A stretch of DNA of 64,000 nucleotides, taken from Oceanobacillus jordanicus. Its GTDB lineage: Bacteria > Bacillota > Bacilli > Bacillales > Amphibacillaceae. Positions 1-9,845 of this stretch are shown here, in pieces; within the stretch, counting starts at the first letter, position 1; every line of letters begins with the position of its first letter. The position numbers were made by a program, and so were the translations under genes. The stretch covers positions 1-64,000 of the forward strand of contig NZ_JAIFZM010000020.1 in the NCBI RefSeq assembly GCF_022095695.1, given 5' to 3'. The notes beneath the pieces were generated by a model that did no database searches, was not told the origin of the DNA, and saw nothing but the letters and a program-made list of their open reading frames with translations.

Positions 1-5
1 TGGAA

Positions 6-1547
6 ATGAAAAAAATAAGCACTTTTAGTATTGGTTTTCTAATTTTAGTTATCATGACACTTGCAGGCTGTAGTAATGAAGGAGAAACAACAACAGGAGG
101 AAGCGAGGACGACAGTAATACTCTTGTCATAGCACAAGCTGCTGACATTCCGTCAATCGATCCACAAAATTCTTTAAGCACTACAGGGGACCGTGTCCAT
201 CGTAATATGTTTAGCCGATTATTTATGTGGGATAACGAACTGGCATTGAAAGAGGACCTTGTGGACACGTACAAACAAATCGATGAAGAAACTTGGGAGT
301 TTACATTAAAAGAAGCAACTTTTCATAATGGAGAGGTAGTTACGGCAGAAGATGTAAAATTTAGTTTGGAGCGCGTTATGACTGATGAAACTTTAAAGGA
401 ATATCCATACTTTAAACAATTGAAGGAAGTAAACGTAAAAGATGAGCAAACGGTGGAAATTACTACAGATGGACCAATGCCTACAATACTAAATCTTCTT
501 GCGAAAAGTGGGTCCGATATACTTCCCAAAGCTTATTTTGAGGAAGTAGGAATAGAAGGATTTCAAGAGAAACCAATTGGGTCAGGACCTTATCAATTTG
601 AAGATTGGATTCGTGATGATCGCGTAACACTGGTACCGTTTGAAGATTATTATGGGGATAAACCTAAATGGGATAAAGTTGAAGTACGTGCTATTCCAGA
701 AAGTTCTACCAGAGTTGGTGAATTGCTGACAGGTGGGGTTGATGTTGCAACAGATATCCCACCGAACGAATGGGAGCGTGTAGAGTCAGAATCAGGCGTT
801 GATTTGGTAAATGGTGAAACAACTAGAGTTAGTCTTTTAATGGTTCGCACAACGGAAGGGTATGTAACCTCTGATCCAAAAGTTCGGGAAGCGATTGATC
901 TTGCTATCGATCAGCAGGCAATTGTAGATTCAGTTCTTCAGGGTACAGGAGTTCCGGTTCGTACCAGAGTTCCAGAAGGCGTATTTGGAACAAACCCGGA
1001 TTTAACAAATACACGGGTTTATGATGTAGAAAGAGCAAAAGAACTTTTAGCAGAAGCTGGACATCCAGATGGCATTGATATTACTTTTACTTCATCGAGA
1101 GGTCGTTACCCATTGGATAGTGAAGTAGCACAACTAATTGTAAGTATGTTAAGTGAGGCAGGCATCAATGCAGAGCTGAAATTACTTGAATCAAGTTCGT
1201 TTTTAGATGAATACAATTCAAAGTCGAACGAAGAATTAATTATGATTGGCCTGGCAGATGGTTTGCTTGATGCATCTTATTCCTTAGTTCACTATACTGA
1301 GGAGCGAGCGGCCGGTCAGACGGATTACAAAAATGAAGAAGTCGAGGAACTATTTAACGCTGCAGGCCAAAATTTAGACGAAGAAGAGCGTAAAGAACAG
1401 TATCAATTAATTCAAGAAATCGTAGCTGAAGAGAGACCACATATTTTCCTTTACCAAAATGCCGTGAACTACGGGGTAAGTGAAAACATTACTTTTACAC
1501 CACGTTTGGACGAAGCAATCCGCTTTGATGATCTAACGAAAAAATAA
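6..1547 (+). CDS. ABC transporter substrate-binding lipoprotein (family 5)
   Basis: Extracellular solute-binding protein of the peptide/nickel/opine class (SBP family 5), which captures a ligand outside the membrane and delivers it to the permease pair encoded next. The N-terminus is a lipoprotein signal: KK, a hydrophobic stretch, then lipobox LAGC with Cys at about residue 22, followed by an acidic Ser/Thr linker. The 513 residues are normal for the family, and the body has the family-typical TAEDVKFSLERV segment and a GSGPY motif. The ligand cannot be read from sequence. The downstream oxidase and malate synthase suggest a small amino acid or amine derivative rather than a bulk peptide (inference). 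The window begins five bases before the ATG, so promoter and any upstream genes are not visible. Confidence 0.92.
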   Translation: MKKISTFSIGFLILVIMTLAGCSNEGETTTGGSEDDSNTLVIAQAADIPSIDPQNSLSTTGDRVHRNMFSRLFMWDNELALKEDLVDTYKQIDEETWEFTLKEATFHNGEVVTAEDVKFSLERVMTDETLKEYPYFKQLKEVNVKDEQTVEITTDGPMPTILNLLAKSGSDILPKAYFEEVGIEGFQEKPIGSGPYQFEDWIRDDRVTLVPFEDYYGDKPKWDKVEVRAIPESSTRVGELLTGGVDVATDIPPNEWERVESESGVDLVNGETTRVSLLMVRTTEGYVTSDPKVREAIDLAIDQQAIVDSVLQGTGVPVRTRVPEGVFGTNPDLTNTRVYDVERAKELLAEAGHPDGIDITFTSSRGRYPLDSEVAQLIVSMLSEAGINAELKLLESSSFLDEYNSKSNEELIMIGLADGLLDASYSLVHYTEERAAGQTDYKNEEVEELFNAAGQNLDEEERKEQYQLIQEIVAEERPHIFLYQNAVNYGVSENITFTPRLDEAIRFDDLTKK

Positions 1548-1598
1548 TGACAGGGGGAGCCGCCTGGCAAACGTTGGCTCCCCAAAAGGAGACTTGAT

Positions 1599-2516
1599 AT
1601 GAAGAAGTATCTTGTGAAACGCCTACTACAGATCATCCCTGTCCTATTCATCATCTCGTTTGTTGTATTTGTACTTGTGTATATGGCAGGGGACCCCGTT
1701 GCTTTAATGCTGCCAGAAGATGCTTCGGAAAGTGATCGGGAAGCAATGCGAGCGGCGCTTGGACTGACTGACCCATTCTATATTCAGTACTTTCGCTTTG
1801 TGGGTGATTTAATTCAAGGTAATTTCGGTACATCTTTCCGTTATAACCAAGCTGCACTTCCATTGGTATTAGAAAGATTGCCAGCAACATTTGAGCTTGC
1901 TGCTGCTTCTATGGTAGTAGCAACGTTAATGGCGATTCCACTAGGGATTTATTCTGCACGTAAACAAAATTCGTTAGTAGATTTATTTATTACAGGGGGT
2001 TCTGTATTAGGGAAAGCAATGCCAAACTTTTGGCTGGGTATTCTCTTAATATTATTGTTCGCAGTCAACATCCAATTTTTCCCTGTATCTGGGAGAGGTA
2101 CAATCGTACATATGATTCTTCCCGCTATTACTTTAGGAACGGGTATAGCAGCAGAAATGACAAGGCTTATTCGTTCCAATATGCTAGAGATTCTTAACCA
2201 GGACTATATTAGAACTGCAAGAAGTAAAGGTGTTTCTAGCAATATATTAGTTTATAAACATGCTTTCCGTAATTCCTTGATCCCTGTTGTGACGATAATG
2301 GGTTTACAAGTTTCACATTTAGTCAGCGGGGCACTCATAACTGAAAGTGTATTCTCTTGGCCAGGAATTGGTTTATTGCTTGTCCAAGCAGTAAATGGGA
2401 GAGATATGGCAGTAGTTCAAGCGGCGGTGTTTGTCATCGCATTGCTTGTTATCATTGTGAATTTAATAACGGATTTAATTTATAGATTACTGGACCCAAG
2501 AATAAATTATTCATAA
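1599..2516 (+). CDS. ABC transporter permease, DppB type
   Basis: First inner-membrane permease of the family-5 importer. The 305-residue protein opens with the usual KKYLVKRLLQIIPVLFIISF transmembrane start and has about six membrane segments. A family EAA-type cytoplasmic loop is visible around DYIRTARSKGVSSNILVYKHAFRNSL, where the ATPases dock. It lies 51 bases after the binding protein and 11 bases before the second permease, and has an AAAGGAGA ribosome site. Class DppB/OppB/NikB is clear; the substrate is not. Confidence 0.93.
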   Translation: MKKYLVKRLLQIIPVLFIISFVVFVLVYMAGDPVALMLPEDASESDREAMRAALGLTDPFYIQYFRFVGDLIQGNFGTSFRYNQAALPLVLERLPATFELAAASMVVATLMAIPLGIYSARKQNSLVDLFITGGSVLGKAMPNFWLGILLILLFAVNIQFFPVSGRGTIVHMILPAITLGTGIAAEMTRLIRSNMLEILNQDYIRTARSKGVSSNILVYKHAFRNSLIPVVTIMGLQVSHLVSGALITESVFSWPGIGLLLVQAVNGRDMAVVQAAVFVIALLVIIVNLITDLIYRLLDPRINYS

Positions 2517-2527
2517 GGAGGGGCATC

Positions 2528-3469
2528 ATGCAAGGAAATGCTGAAGCAAAAACAGTAGGGGGAATTCGACCAACAGTGCGAAAAGTAAAGGCCTACGGAG
2601 GCTTAAAACGCTGGTGTCGTCTCCTCTTGCAAAGCAAAACAGGAACAGTTGGATTCTTTATAGTGCTAATCGTTGTGTTGGTAGCTATTTTTGCCGATCT
2701 TATAGTACCACATGATCCTGCGGAGAATAATTTATCGGGTATGCTGTTGCCACCATTTTGGATGGATGGTGGGTCTACTTCCTATTTACTTGGGACAGAT
2801 AATCTTGGAAGGGACATTTTTAGCAGAATTATTGTAGGTACGAGGGTTTCCTTATTAGTAGGTATCTTTTCCGTGGTACTAGCAGGAATCATTGGCTTAC
2901 TTGTGGGAGTAGCGGCAGGATATTACGGTAAGTGGGTAGATACTATTCTTATGAGGATTGTAGATTCATTTCTTGCCATACCAAGCATTCTATTTATTTT
3001 AGTAGTTTTAGCAGTCTTTGAACCTAGCATTATGACCTTGATAGTGGTCATTGGTCTAACCAATTGGGTATCTTATGCTCGTGTAGTAAGAAGTGAAGTA
3101 TTGAGTGTTAAGGAAAGAGATTTTGTACGAGCCTCTCACTCTATAGGAACTAAAAACACTACGATTATTAAAAAGCATATTGTGCCAAACATCATTTCTT
3201 CCTTTATTGTTATTTCGGCATTAAGTGTAGCAACTACGATTATACTTGAGGCATCACTAAGCTTCCTTGGATTAGGGATTCAGCCACCTGACGTATCGTG
3301 GGGAGCCATGCTAACTGATGGACGGAATTATCTGGCTACCAATTGGTGGATCGCGACTTTTCCTGGAATTGCTATAACGATCACTGTACTGGGCATTATT
3401 TTCCTCGGTGACTGGTTACGGGATGTGCTAGATCCTCGAAACTACTTTAGTAAAAAGGGAGGAGCTTAG
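2528..3469 (+). CDS. ABC transporter permease, DppC type
   Basis: Second permease subunit of the importer, pairing with the DppB-type protein just upstream. At 313 residues it has a cytoplasmic N-terminal arm of about 40 residues, then the DppC-typical HDPAE, LGTDNLGRDIFSRIIVGTR and FLGLGIQPPDVSWGAML segments. The EAA loop lies near RDFVRASHSIGTKNTTI. AAGGAGG sits 6-8 bases before the ATG. The next gene starts one base after its stop codon, so translation is probably coupled. Confidence 0.93.
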   Translation: MQGNAEAKTVGGIRPTVRKVKAYGGLKRWCRLLLQSKTGTVGFFIVLIVVLVAIFADLIVPHDPAENNLSGMLLPPFWMDGGSTSYLLGTDNLGRDIFSRIIVGTRVSLLVGIFSVVLAGIIGLLVGVAAGYYGKWVDTILMRIVDSFLAIPSILFILVVLAVFEPSIMTLIVVIGLTNWVSYARVVRSEVLSVKERDFVRASHSIGTKNTTIIKKHIVPNIISSFIVISALSVATTIILEASLSFLGLGIQPPDVSWGAMLTDGRNYLATNWWIATFPGIAITITVLGIIFLGDWLRDVLDPRNYFSKKGGA

Positions 3470-3470
3470 A

Positions 3471-4457
3471 ATGACAGATAACTTATTGGAAGTTGAGAAT
3501 TTGCATACCCATTTTTTCACCGAGAATGGTGTAATTCCATCTGTAAACGGCGTAACTTTTTCAATCAAAAAAGGGGAGATCATTGGTATCGTTGGAGAAT
3601 CAGGATGTGGGAAGAGTGTTACATCTTTATCTATTCTTCAACTTATTAATAAGCCCGGAAAGATTGTGGAGGGGGAGATTAGGTTTCATGATAAGGACTT
3701 AACGACATTATCAGAAAAAGAGATACGTAAAATACGTGGGAATAAAATTTCCATGATCTTTCAGGAGCCACTAACTTCTCTAAACCCTGTGTTCACGATT
3801 GGCCATCAAATTTCCGAGGCAATTCGCCTTCACCAAAAAGTAGATAAGAAGGAAGCAAAGCAACGGAGTATTACTCTTTTAAGCAAAGTAGGAATGGCTA
3901 ATCCAGAACGCCAGTATCATGCCTTTCCCCACCTGCTTAGTGGAGGGATGCGGCAACGTGTGATGATTGCTATGGCTCTCTCATGTAACCCTGAACTACT
4001 CATTGCTGATGAGCCGACCACAGCATTAGATGTCACCATTCAGAAGCAGATATTAAAGTTAATGAAAAATCTAAGTAGTGAACTTAACACGTCGATTATC
4101 TTAATAACCCATGATCTTGGTGTTATTGCAGAAATGGTGGATAGAGTTGTAGTTATGTATGGAGGAGAGATTGTCGAAGAAAATGACGTATATAGTCTAT
4201 TTGAAAATCCGAAGCATCCGTACACAAAAGGTTTGTTGAACAGTACACCTAAAATACACCAACTTAAAGAAAAACTGCAATCAATTGAAGGGAATGTACC
4301 AACACCAGATCAACTACCGTCCGGCTGTAATTTTCAAAATCGGTGTCCATTTGCAATGGAGAAGTGCCGAGAAATATCGCCAGACCTAGTTGCTTCTAGT
4401 GATGGATCTTCTGTCCGTTGCTGGCTACACCAGGAAAAGGAAGTGGTAAATGTATGA
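3471..4457 (+). CDS. ABC transporter ATP-binding protein, DppD type
   Basis: First of two ATPases that energise the importer. Walker A is GESGCGKS, the Q-loop is [12 protein letters not shown], the signature is [13 protein letters not shown], Walker B is [12 protein letters not shown] and the switch histidine is in LITHDLGV. The C-terminal oligopeptide-transporter extension carries the family's Cys cluster ([14 protein letters not shown]), which in related ATPases can bind an Fe-S cluster. Its last codons overlap the start of the partner ATPase in an ATGA arrangement. Confidence 0.93.
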   Translation: MTDNLLEVENLHTHFFTENGVIPSVNGVTFSIKKGEIIGIVGESGCGKSVTSLSILQLINKPGKIVEGEIRFHDKDLTTLSEKEIRKIRGNKISMIFQEPLTSLNPVFTIGHQISEAIRLHQKVDKKEAKQRSITLLSKVGMANPERQYHAFPHLLSGGMRQRVMIAMALSCNPELLIADEPTTALDVTIQKQILKLMKNLSSELNTSIILITHDLGVIAEMVDRVVVMYGGEIVEENDVYSLFENPKHPYTKGLLNSTPKIHQLKEKLQSIEGNVPTPDQLPSGCNFQNRCPFAMEKCREISPDLVASSDGSSVRCWLHQEKEVVNV

Positions 4458-5467
4458 CACAACAGGTGCAAGTCAAACAAAGTACAATAAAAGCTCCATT
4501 ACTTGAAGTGAAAGAGCTTTCAAAGCACTTTGTTGTATCTACTAATCTATTTGGGAAGCCGAAGGAAAGCGTCAAAGCGGTGAACGAGGTGAACCTATTA
4601 CTGGAAAAGGGTGAAACACTTGGCATCGTTGGGGAATCTGGATGTGGAAAATCTACCATGGGAAATACCATTCTAAGGCTTATTGAGCCCACTGAAGGGA
4701 GCATTTTTTTTGAAGGGCAGGATGTGTTAAACATGACGCGAGCACAGCTGCAGGAAATGCGAAAAGAGGTTCAAATGATTTTTCAAGACCCGTTTTCTTC
4801 TTTAAACCCAAGGATGCGAGTATTTGATATTATTGCCGAACCGTTGCGGACCCATAAAGTAGCTAATGGGAAAGAATTACATCGGAGAGTTTATGAACTT
4901 TTAGATCTGGTAGGACTTGACCAATCACAGGCAGATCGTTTCCCCCACCAATTTAGTGGGGGCCAAAGACAGCGAATTGGGATTGCTCGGGCTATTGCTT
5001 TAAACCCAAAATTAATCGTTTGTGATGAACCCGTCTCTGCTTTAGATGTTTCAATCCAGGCACAAATACTGAATCTATTATTAGAGTTAAAGGAAAAGTT
5101 ACAATTAACTTTAATATTTATTGGACACGGAATCCCTGCTGTTAAATATATCAGTGACCGGATTGCTGTGATGTATCTGGGGGAAATTGTGGAAATGGCT
5201 GACAAGGAAAGCCTATTTTCAAAGACGCGTCACCCATACACCCAAGGACTTATTTCTGCAGTTCCGATTCCGGACCCTTCTTTAAGAGAAGTTTCCGAGG
5301 ATGTAATACTTGAAAAGGATTTGCCCGATCAGCGCAACTTACCAAAAGGGTGTAGTTTTTACTCGCGTTGCCCATTTGCGACAGAAAAATGTAAAGGGGA
5401 AAAGCCGAAATTGAAAGCAAACGAAGAAGGACATCTTGTAGCCTGTCATTATCCATTGCATGCATAA
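4454..5467 (+). CDS. ABC transporter ATP-binding protein, DppF type
   Basis: Second ATPase of the importer, 337 residues from the ATG at 4454. That start overlaps the previous stop (ATGA) and is preceded by AGGAAAAGGAAG; an upstream in-frame ATG at 4418 lies inside the previous gene and is less likely. Motifs are Walker [10 protein letters not shown]-loop MIFQDPFSSLNPR, signature FSGGQRQRIGIA, Walker B LIVCDEPVSALD and a C-terminal Cys-containing extension (CSFYSRCPFATEKC). The switch position reads FIGHGIPAVKY, so the histidine is kept but the usual Asp after it is Gly. The DppD/DppF pairing completes a five-gene importer. Confidence 0.92.
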   Translation: MTQQVQVKQSTIKAPLLEVKELSKHFVVSTNLFGKPKESVKAVNEVNLLLEKGETLGIVGESGCGKSTMGNTILRLIEPTEGSIFFEGQDVLNMTRAQLQEMRKEVQMIFQDPFSSLNPRMRVFDIIAEPLRTHKVANGKELHRRVYELLDLVGLDQSQADRFPHQFSGGQRQRIGIARAIALNPKLIVCDEPVSALDVSIQAQILNLLLELKEKLQLTLIFIGHGIPAVKYISDRIAVMYLGEIVEMADKESLFSKTRHPYTQGLISAVPIPDPSLREVSEDVILEKDLPDQRNLPKGCSFYSRCPFATEKCKGEKPKLKANEEGHLVACHYPLHA

Positions 5468-5486
5468 AAAGGGAGGAGAATAAAAT

Positions 5487-6614
5487 ATGAAAGTCGTCGT
5501 AGTTGGAACTGGGATTGTTGGATCAAGTGCAGCTTATTATCTTGTCAAAAATGGAGTAGAGGTTGTGATGGTAGACCGAATTGAGGACGGGAAAGCAACT
5601 TCCGCTGGTGCTGGAATCGTCTGTCCGTGGATCTCCCGTGTAGATGATCCAGATTGGTACCAAATCGCAAAACGTGGTGCCAGATTCTATCCTGATCTTA
5701 TTGCACAATTAAAACAAGATGGTGAGTCGGAAACGGGATATAAAAAAGTAGGAGCACTCAGCGTCAGCTCAGACCCTACCAAACTGGACGAAGTTGAAAA
5801 ACGAGTTAGAAAGAAACAAGAAGAAGCTCCTGAAGCCGGTGAAATTAGAAGGTTAGATGCAAAACAAGCTCAAGCAATGTTTCCTGCCCTTTCTGATGAT
5901 TTGGAGGCTGTTTTTGTATCTGGTGCAGCTCGTATTGACGGTAGTTATTTACGTGATGCGCTAAAGCGCGCGACTCAAAAACACGGTGCACGCTTAATTG
6001 AAGGAGAGGCATCACTCCAGACATCGGCGAAAAAAATAATGGGTGTTACTGTAAATGGCGAGACTATCATAGCTGATAAAGTGCTTATCGCAGCAGGAGC
6101 CTGGGCGCCGGAACTATTAAAACCACTAGGACTTGAGCTGGCGATGGAGCCACAGCGTGGACAGATTGCCCATATTAATTTACCTCAACAGGATACGTCA
6201 GATTGGCCAGTTGTTTTACCACACACTAGTCATTATATGTTGGCATTTGATGATTCTCGTGTTGTTGCCGGTGCTACAAGAGAAACTGGATCTGGATTTG
6301 ATTATAGATTAACAGCTGGAGGAGTGCACGAAGTATTGGGAGCCGCTTTAGATGTTGCTCCTGGTTTGAATGAAGGAACCTTAAAAGAAGTGCGTATTGG
6401 TTTTCGTCCGATGGGGCCAGATATTCTGCCATTAGTAGGAGCAGTGGACGCCATTACAGGGTTATACATGGCAAATGGGTTGGGAGCATCTGGATTAACG
6501 ATGGGTCCTTATGTTGGCACATTGGCAGCAGAGTTAATGATGGACGAACAAATAGAAGTGGATATGAGCCCATATCAGCCAATGCGAGCAATTACAGTGA
6601 AAGAACCAATTTAA
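5487..6614 (+). CDS. FAD-dependent amine/D-amino-acid oxidoreductase (DAO family)
   Basis: Flavoprotein of the DAO family (D-amino-acid dehydrogenase, glycine/sarcosine oxidase class), which oxidises a C-N bond to an imine that hydrolyses to an oxo-acid and an amine. The N-terminal dinucleotide-binding motif is VVGTGIVGSSAAYYL with the acidic strand end VDR. The C-terminal FAD segment GLYMANGLGASGLTMGP is typical. There is no signal peptide, so it is probably cytoplasmic. It sits between an importer and malate synthase G. The simplest reading is that the imported compound is a glycine derivative or similar and the product is glyoxylate (inference). Glycine oxidase, sarcosine oxidase-like and D-amino-acid dehydrogenase functions cannot be separated by eye. 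Confidence 0.85.
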   Translation: MKVVVVGTGIVGSSAAYYLVKNGVEVVMVDRIEDGKATSAGAGIVCPWISRVDDPDWYQIAKRGARFYPDLIAQLKQDGESETGYKKVGALSVSSDPTKLDEVEKRVRKKQEEAPEAGEIRRLDAKQAQAMFPALSDDLEAVFVSGAARIDGSYLRDALKRATQKHGARLIEGEASLQTSAKKIMGVTVNGETIIADKVLIAAGAWAPELLKPLGLELAMEPQRGQIAHINLPQQDTSDWPVVLPHTSHYMLAFDDSRVVAGATRETGSGFDYRLTAGGVHEVLGAALDVAPGLNEGTLKEVRIGFRPMGPDILPLVGAVDAITGLYMANGLGASGLTMGPYVGTLAAELMMDEQIEVDMSPYQPMRAITVKEPI

Positions 6615-6638
6615 CATGTACATGAGAGGCTGATAGAA

Positions 6639-8810
6639 ATGGCGAACTATAAAAAAATAGGAACATTACAGGTGGAAGAGGGGTTATATGATTTCCTTCA
6701 CGAGGAGGTCTTTGTAAACATTGACCTTCATTACAACAAATTTTGGGATGATTTTTCTGATCTAGTGAGTGAGCTAACACCTATCAATGATGAATTACTT
6801 AAGGAAAGGGACCAATTGCAATCAGCAATTAATAACTGGCATGTTGCCAACCCTACGTTTAGCCAACAGCAATATAAGCAATTTCTTGAGAGAATTGGAT
6901 ACTTAGAAGAGGAACCTGAAAAAGTGAAGGTTACCACTGATAACGTGGACGACGAGGTAACTGTTGCAGGGCCACAATTGGTTGTTCCTGTAAATAATGC
7001 TCGCTATGCCATTAACGCTGCCAACGCTCGATGGGGAAGTCTGTATGACGCATTATATGGGACAGACGTAATTTCAGAATCGGATGGTGCTGAAATAAGA
7101 TCTAATTACAATCCTATACGAGGAGAAAAGGTAGTAGCGTTTGGTCGAAGCCTTTTAGATCAATTTCTTCCATTGGAGAAGGGAAGTCATCACAATGTAA
7201 CGGACTATCATATTAGGGGAGAAGCCCTCATTTTTACACTGGAAAATGGAGGGAGCGCTTCATTAAAGGATCCCTCCTTATTCCGCGGGTATCTTGGAAA
7301 TAAGGAGAATCCTACTTCTATTCTATTTAGACATCATGGTCTCCATATTGAATTGGTACGCGATGAAAAGGATCCAATCGGCAGTAGAGATAAGGCTAAT
7401 GTAAAGGATATTATCTTAGAAGCCGCACTTACTACTATCATCGATTGCGAAGACTCCGTTGCAGCAGTTGATGCAGAGGATAAGCAGGAGGTCTATCGGA
7501 ACTGGCTTGGTCTAATGAATGGTCACTTAAAAGCTTCCTTTAAAAAGAATGGCAGTACGATTGAACGGCATTTGCATGAGGATCGAGAATATATCGGGTT
7601 ACGTAATGATAGGTTTATCCTTAAGGGGAGATCATTATTGTTTATACGGAATGTTGGTCACTTGATGACAACTGATGCGATATTAGACGAAACTGGTAAG
7701 CCAATTTACGAAGGTATACTAGATACCGTCGTCACCAGTCTTATTGCCCTGCACTCAATGAATGGAAAAGAGAAATATGCCAATTCAGAGTTAGGCTCTA
7801 TATATATTGTTAAGCCTAAAATGCATGGTCCTAAGGAAGTAGCGTTTAGTAATACATTGTTTAACCGTATAGAAGATATACTTGGCCTAACACGGCATAC
7901 GATTAAAATTGGCGTCATGGATGAGGAAAGGCGAACTTCCCTTAACTTAAAAGCATGTATTAAGCAAGTAAAAGAGCGTATTGTATTTGTAAATACAGGA
8001 TTTTTGGATCGTACTGGCGATGAAATTCATACGTCTATGCTTGCTGGTCCGGTGCAAAGAAAGAATGACATGAAGCATACGGAGTGGATTAAAGCCTATG
8101 AATCATCGAATGTCTATGCTGCCCTTTCATGTGGGTTCCCGAAAATTGCACAGATTGGGAAGGGTATGTGGGCTGCGCCAGATCGAATGAAAGCAATGCT
8201 TGAAGAAAAAGTGGTTCATCCACTATCTGGTGCTACAACAGCGTGGGTCCCATCACCGACTGCTGCCATACTACATGCTCTTCACTACCACCAAGTGGAT
8301 GTTTCCAAGGTTCAGGAACAGCTTCTAGCGAAGACAGAGCTATTTTCCTATCGTGACGAGCTCTTAAAAATACCTATTATGACTGAAAAATTGTTAGCTA
8401 AAGAAAGCATTCAACAGGAATTAAATAATAATGTTCAAGGGATACTTGGGTATGTTGTCCGCTGGGTGAATCAGGGAATTGGTTGCTCTAAAGTACTTGA
8501 TGTTCACAATGTTGGTTTAATGGAAGATCGTGCTACACTTCGAATATCCAGTCAGCATATTGCAAATTGGCTGCATCATGGAGTTTGTACAAAAGAAGAG
8601 GTCTACGATACATTCAAGAATATGGCAAAAGTGGTCGATCAACAGAATCAGCTGGATGCTTCCTACGAGCCAATGGCAAATAACGAAGCAAATTCGATTG
8701 CCTTCCAGACCGCATGTAAGCTTGTCTTTGAAGGACATAAGCAGCCAAATGGCTATACAGAACCTATTTTGCATGAGGGAAGAAAAGCAAAAAAAGAAGA
8801 AATTATCTGA
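6639..8810 (+). CDS. glcB: malate synthase G
   Basis: Condenses glyoxylate with acetyl-CoA to give malate and CoA. At 723 residues it is the length of the G-type enzyme. Conserved positions fall where expected: Arg337 in FIRNVGHLMT, the acidic segment TTIIDCEDSVAAVDAED (residues 265-281), FVNTGFLDRTGDEIHTSM, Cys616 in GIGCSKV and the catalytic-base Asp630 in MEDRATLRISSQ. The E. coli equivalents, from memory, are R338, C617 and D631. No isocitrate lyase accompanies it, so it probably consumes glyoxylate made by the neighbouring oxidase rather than serving the glyoxylate shunt. Start ATG 6639 is 24 bases after the oxidase gene. Confidence 0.96.
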   Translation: MANYKKIGTLQVEEGLYDFLHEEVFVNIDLHYNKFWDDFSDLVSELTPINDELLKERDQLQSAINNWHVANPTFSQQQYKQFLERIGYLEEEPEKVKVTTDNVDDEVTVAGPQLVVPVNNARYAINAANARWGSLYDALYGTDVISESDGAEIRSNYNPIRGEKVVAFGRSLLDQFLPLEKGSHHNVTDYHIRGEALIFTLENGGSASLKDPSLFRGYLGNKENPTSILFRHHGLHIELVRDEKDPIGSRDKANVKDIILEAALTTIIDCEDSVAAVDAEDKQEVYRNWLGLMNGHLKASFKKNGSTIERHLHEDREYIGLRNDRFILKGRSLLFIRNVGHLMTTDAILDETGKPIYEGILDTVVTSLIALHSMNGKEKYANSELGSIYIVKPKMHGPKEVAFSNTLFNRIEDILGLTRHTIKIGVMDEERRTSLNLKACIKQVKERIVFVNTGFLDRTGDEIHTSMLAGPVQRKNDMKHTEWIKAYESSNVYAALSCGFPKIAQIGKGMWAAPDRMKAMLEEKVVHPLSGATTAWVPSPTAAILHALHYHQVDVSKVQEQLLAKTELFSYRDELLKIPIMTEKLLAKESIQQELNNNVQGILGYVVRWVNQGIGCSKVLDVHNVGLMEDRATLRISSQHIANWLHHGVCTKEEVYDTFKNMAKVVDQQNQLDASYEPMANNEANSIAFQTACKLVFEGHKQPNGYTEPILHEGRKAKKEEII

Positions 8811-8832
8811 TGATTAAATAGAGGGTGAAAAT

Positions 8833-9597
8833 GTGAAATTTGTTCGATACAAGGATAAAAATCAAGTGTTTCAAGGTGTTTTGGAAAAAGACAAAATCAT
8901 CCAAATCTCTGGGGACCCCTACAGCAATTGGGAGAAAACAAGTGGGGTTCATCTACGTAGTGAAGTGAAGCTACTTGCACCAATCCTACCAAATCAAATT
9001 ATAGGTATTGGGGCGAATTATGTAGCAAGTGAAGAGGAATTACCTAGTGACCCTGTACAGCATCCAGTATTCTTTTTTAAGCCAGTATCTTCCGTTATTG
9101 GTCCTGATGAAAACATTGTTATACCGGAGCAGGTTGAAAATGTGAAATTTGAGGCAGAATTGGCTGTGGTTATTGGGAAAGAGATAAAGCAATTACAACC
9201 AGAAGATCCTGTGGAACCGTATGTATTTGGGTATACAATTGCAAACGATGTTACAGCACCGGTCATGTTTCATCCGGATGGCCACTGGACCATTGGAAAA
9301 GCCTTTGATACATTTACACCGATCGGTCCAATAGTAGAAACGAACCTTGACTTAAACAAGATTCGAATTGAAGCCACAGTGGGCGGTGTGGAGAAGCAAA
9401 ATAGTCCAACACATTTAATGATTGTCACCATTGAAGAGATGATTCGTTACTTATCTCATGTGATGACATTACAGCCAGGAGACGTTATCTTAACGGGAAG
9501 CCCTGTTGGTGCAGAAATGGTTGGGGGAAATATAATGGTAGAGTGCACCATTGAAGGCATAGGGACATTACGTAATGAAACGAAGGTTAGTTATTAG
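8833..9597 (+). CDS. fumarylacetoacetate hydrolase-family protein
   Basis: Member of the FAH superfamily: metal-dependent hydrolases, decarboxylases or lyases acting on 2-oxo or acylpyruvate-type acids. The 254-residue protein has the family core: FEAELAVVIGKE with the metal-binding Glu pair, GYTIANDVTA with the third acidic ligand, the GKAFDTFTPIGP segment and GDVILTGSPVG near the C-terminus. The start is GTG at 8833 behind GAGGGTG; an overlapping ATG at 8831 is out of frame. As the last gene of the operon it may process a ureido- or oxo-acid intermediate that leads into glyoxylate. Some family members act on ureidoglycolate, but this is only a possibility here. Confidence 0.85.
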   Translation: MKFVRYKDKNQVFQGVLEKDKIIQISGDPYSNWEKTSGVHLRSEVKLLAPILPNQIIGIGANYVASEEELPSDPVQHPVFFFKPVSSVIGPDENIVIPEQVENVKFEAELAVVIGKEIKQLQPEDPVEPYVFGYTIANDVTAPVMFHPDGHWTIGKAFDTFTPIGPIVETNLDLNKIRIEATVGGVEKQNSPTHLMIVTIEEMIRYLSHVMTLQPGDVILTGSPVGAEMVGGNIMVECTIEGIGTLRNETKVSY

Positions 9598-9736
9598 ATG
9601 AAAACTTGGTGTTTCTCTGTTATAAGAATTGGTACCGAGCCAGCATAGTAGATTCTAACTTTCGTGGATCAGTACCTAACCACAAAACTTGAATTTTTTC
9701 TATAATAAAAGGTTCTGAGTTCGGAACTTATTTTCC

Positions 9737-9780
9737 AGGTGCTATTTGCCGTATTACACGTGAAATAGCACCTTTTATTT
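9737..9780 (+). terminator. Rho-independent terminator after the catabolic operon
   Basis: AGGTGCTATTT (9737-9747) pairs with AAATAGCACCT (9763-9773) and is followed by TTTTATTTT on the plus strand. It lies 140 bases after the FAH gene. There is no T-run in the opposite direction, so it appears to serve only the plus-strand operon. Confidence 0.75.
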
Positions 9781-9845
9781 TCTGAGAAATTCGCTATCAG
9801 TTAAATTCACTTGCTTCTTTCATTTAATAGCTCAGATAAATTTTT

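Noticed and set aside
8530-8817. 95-codon plus-strand frame inside malate synthase G
   Set aside because: Entirely within the C-terminal coding region of a well-conserved enzyme and without a ribosome site.
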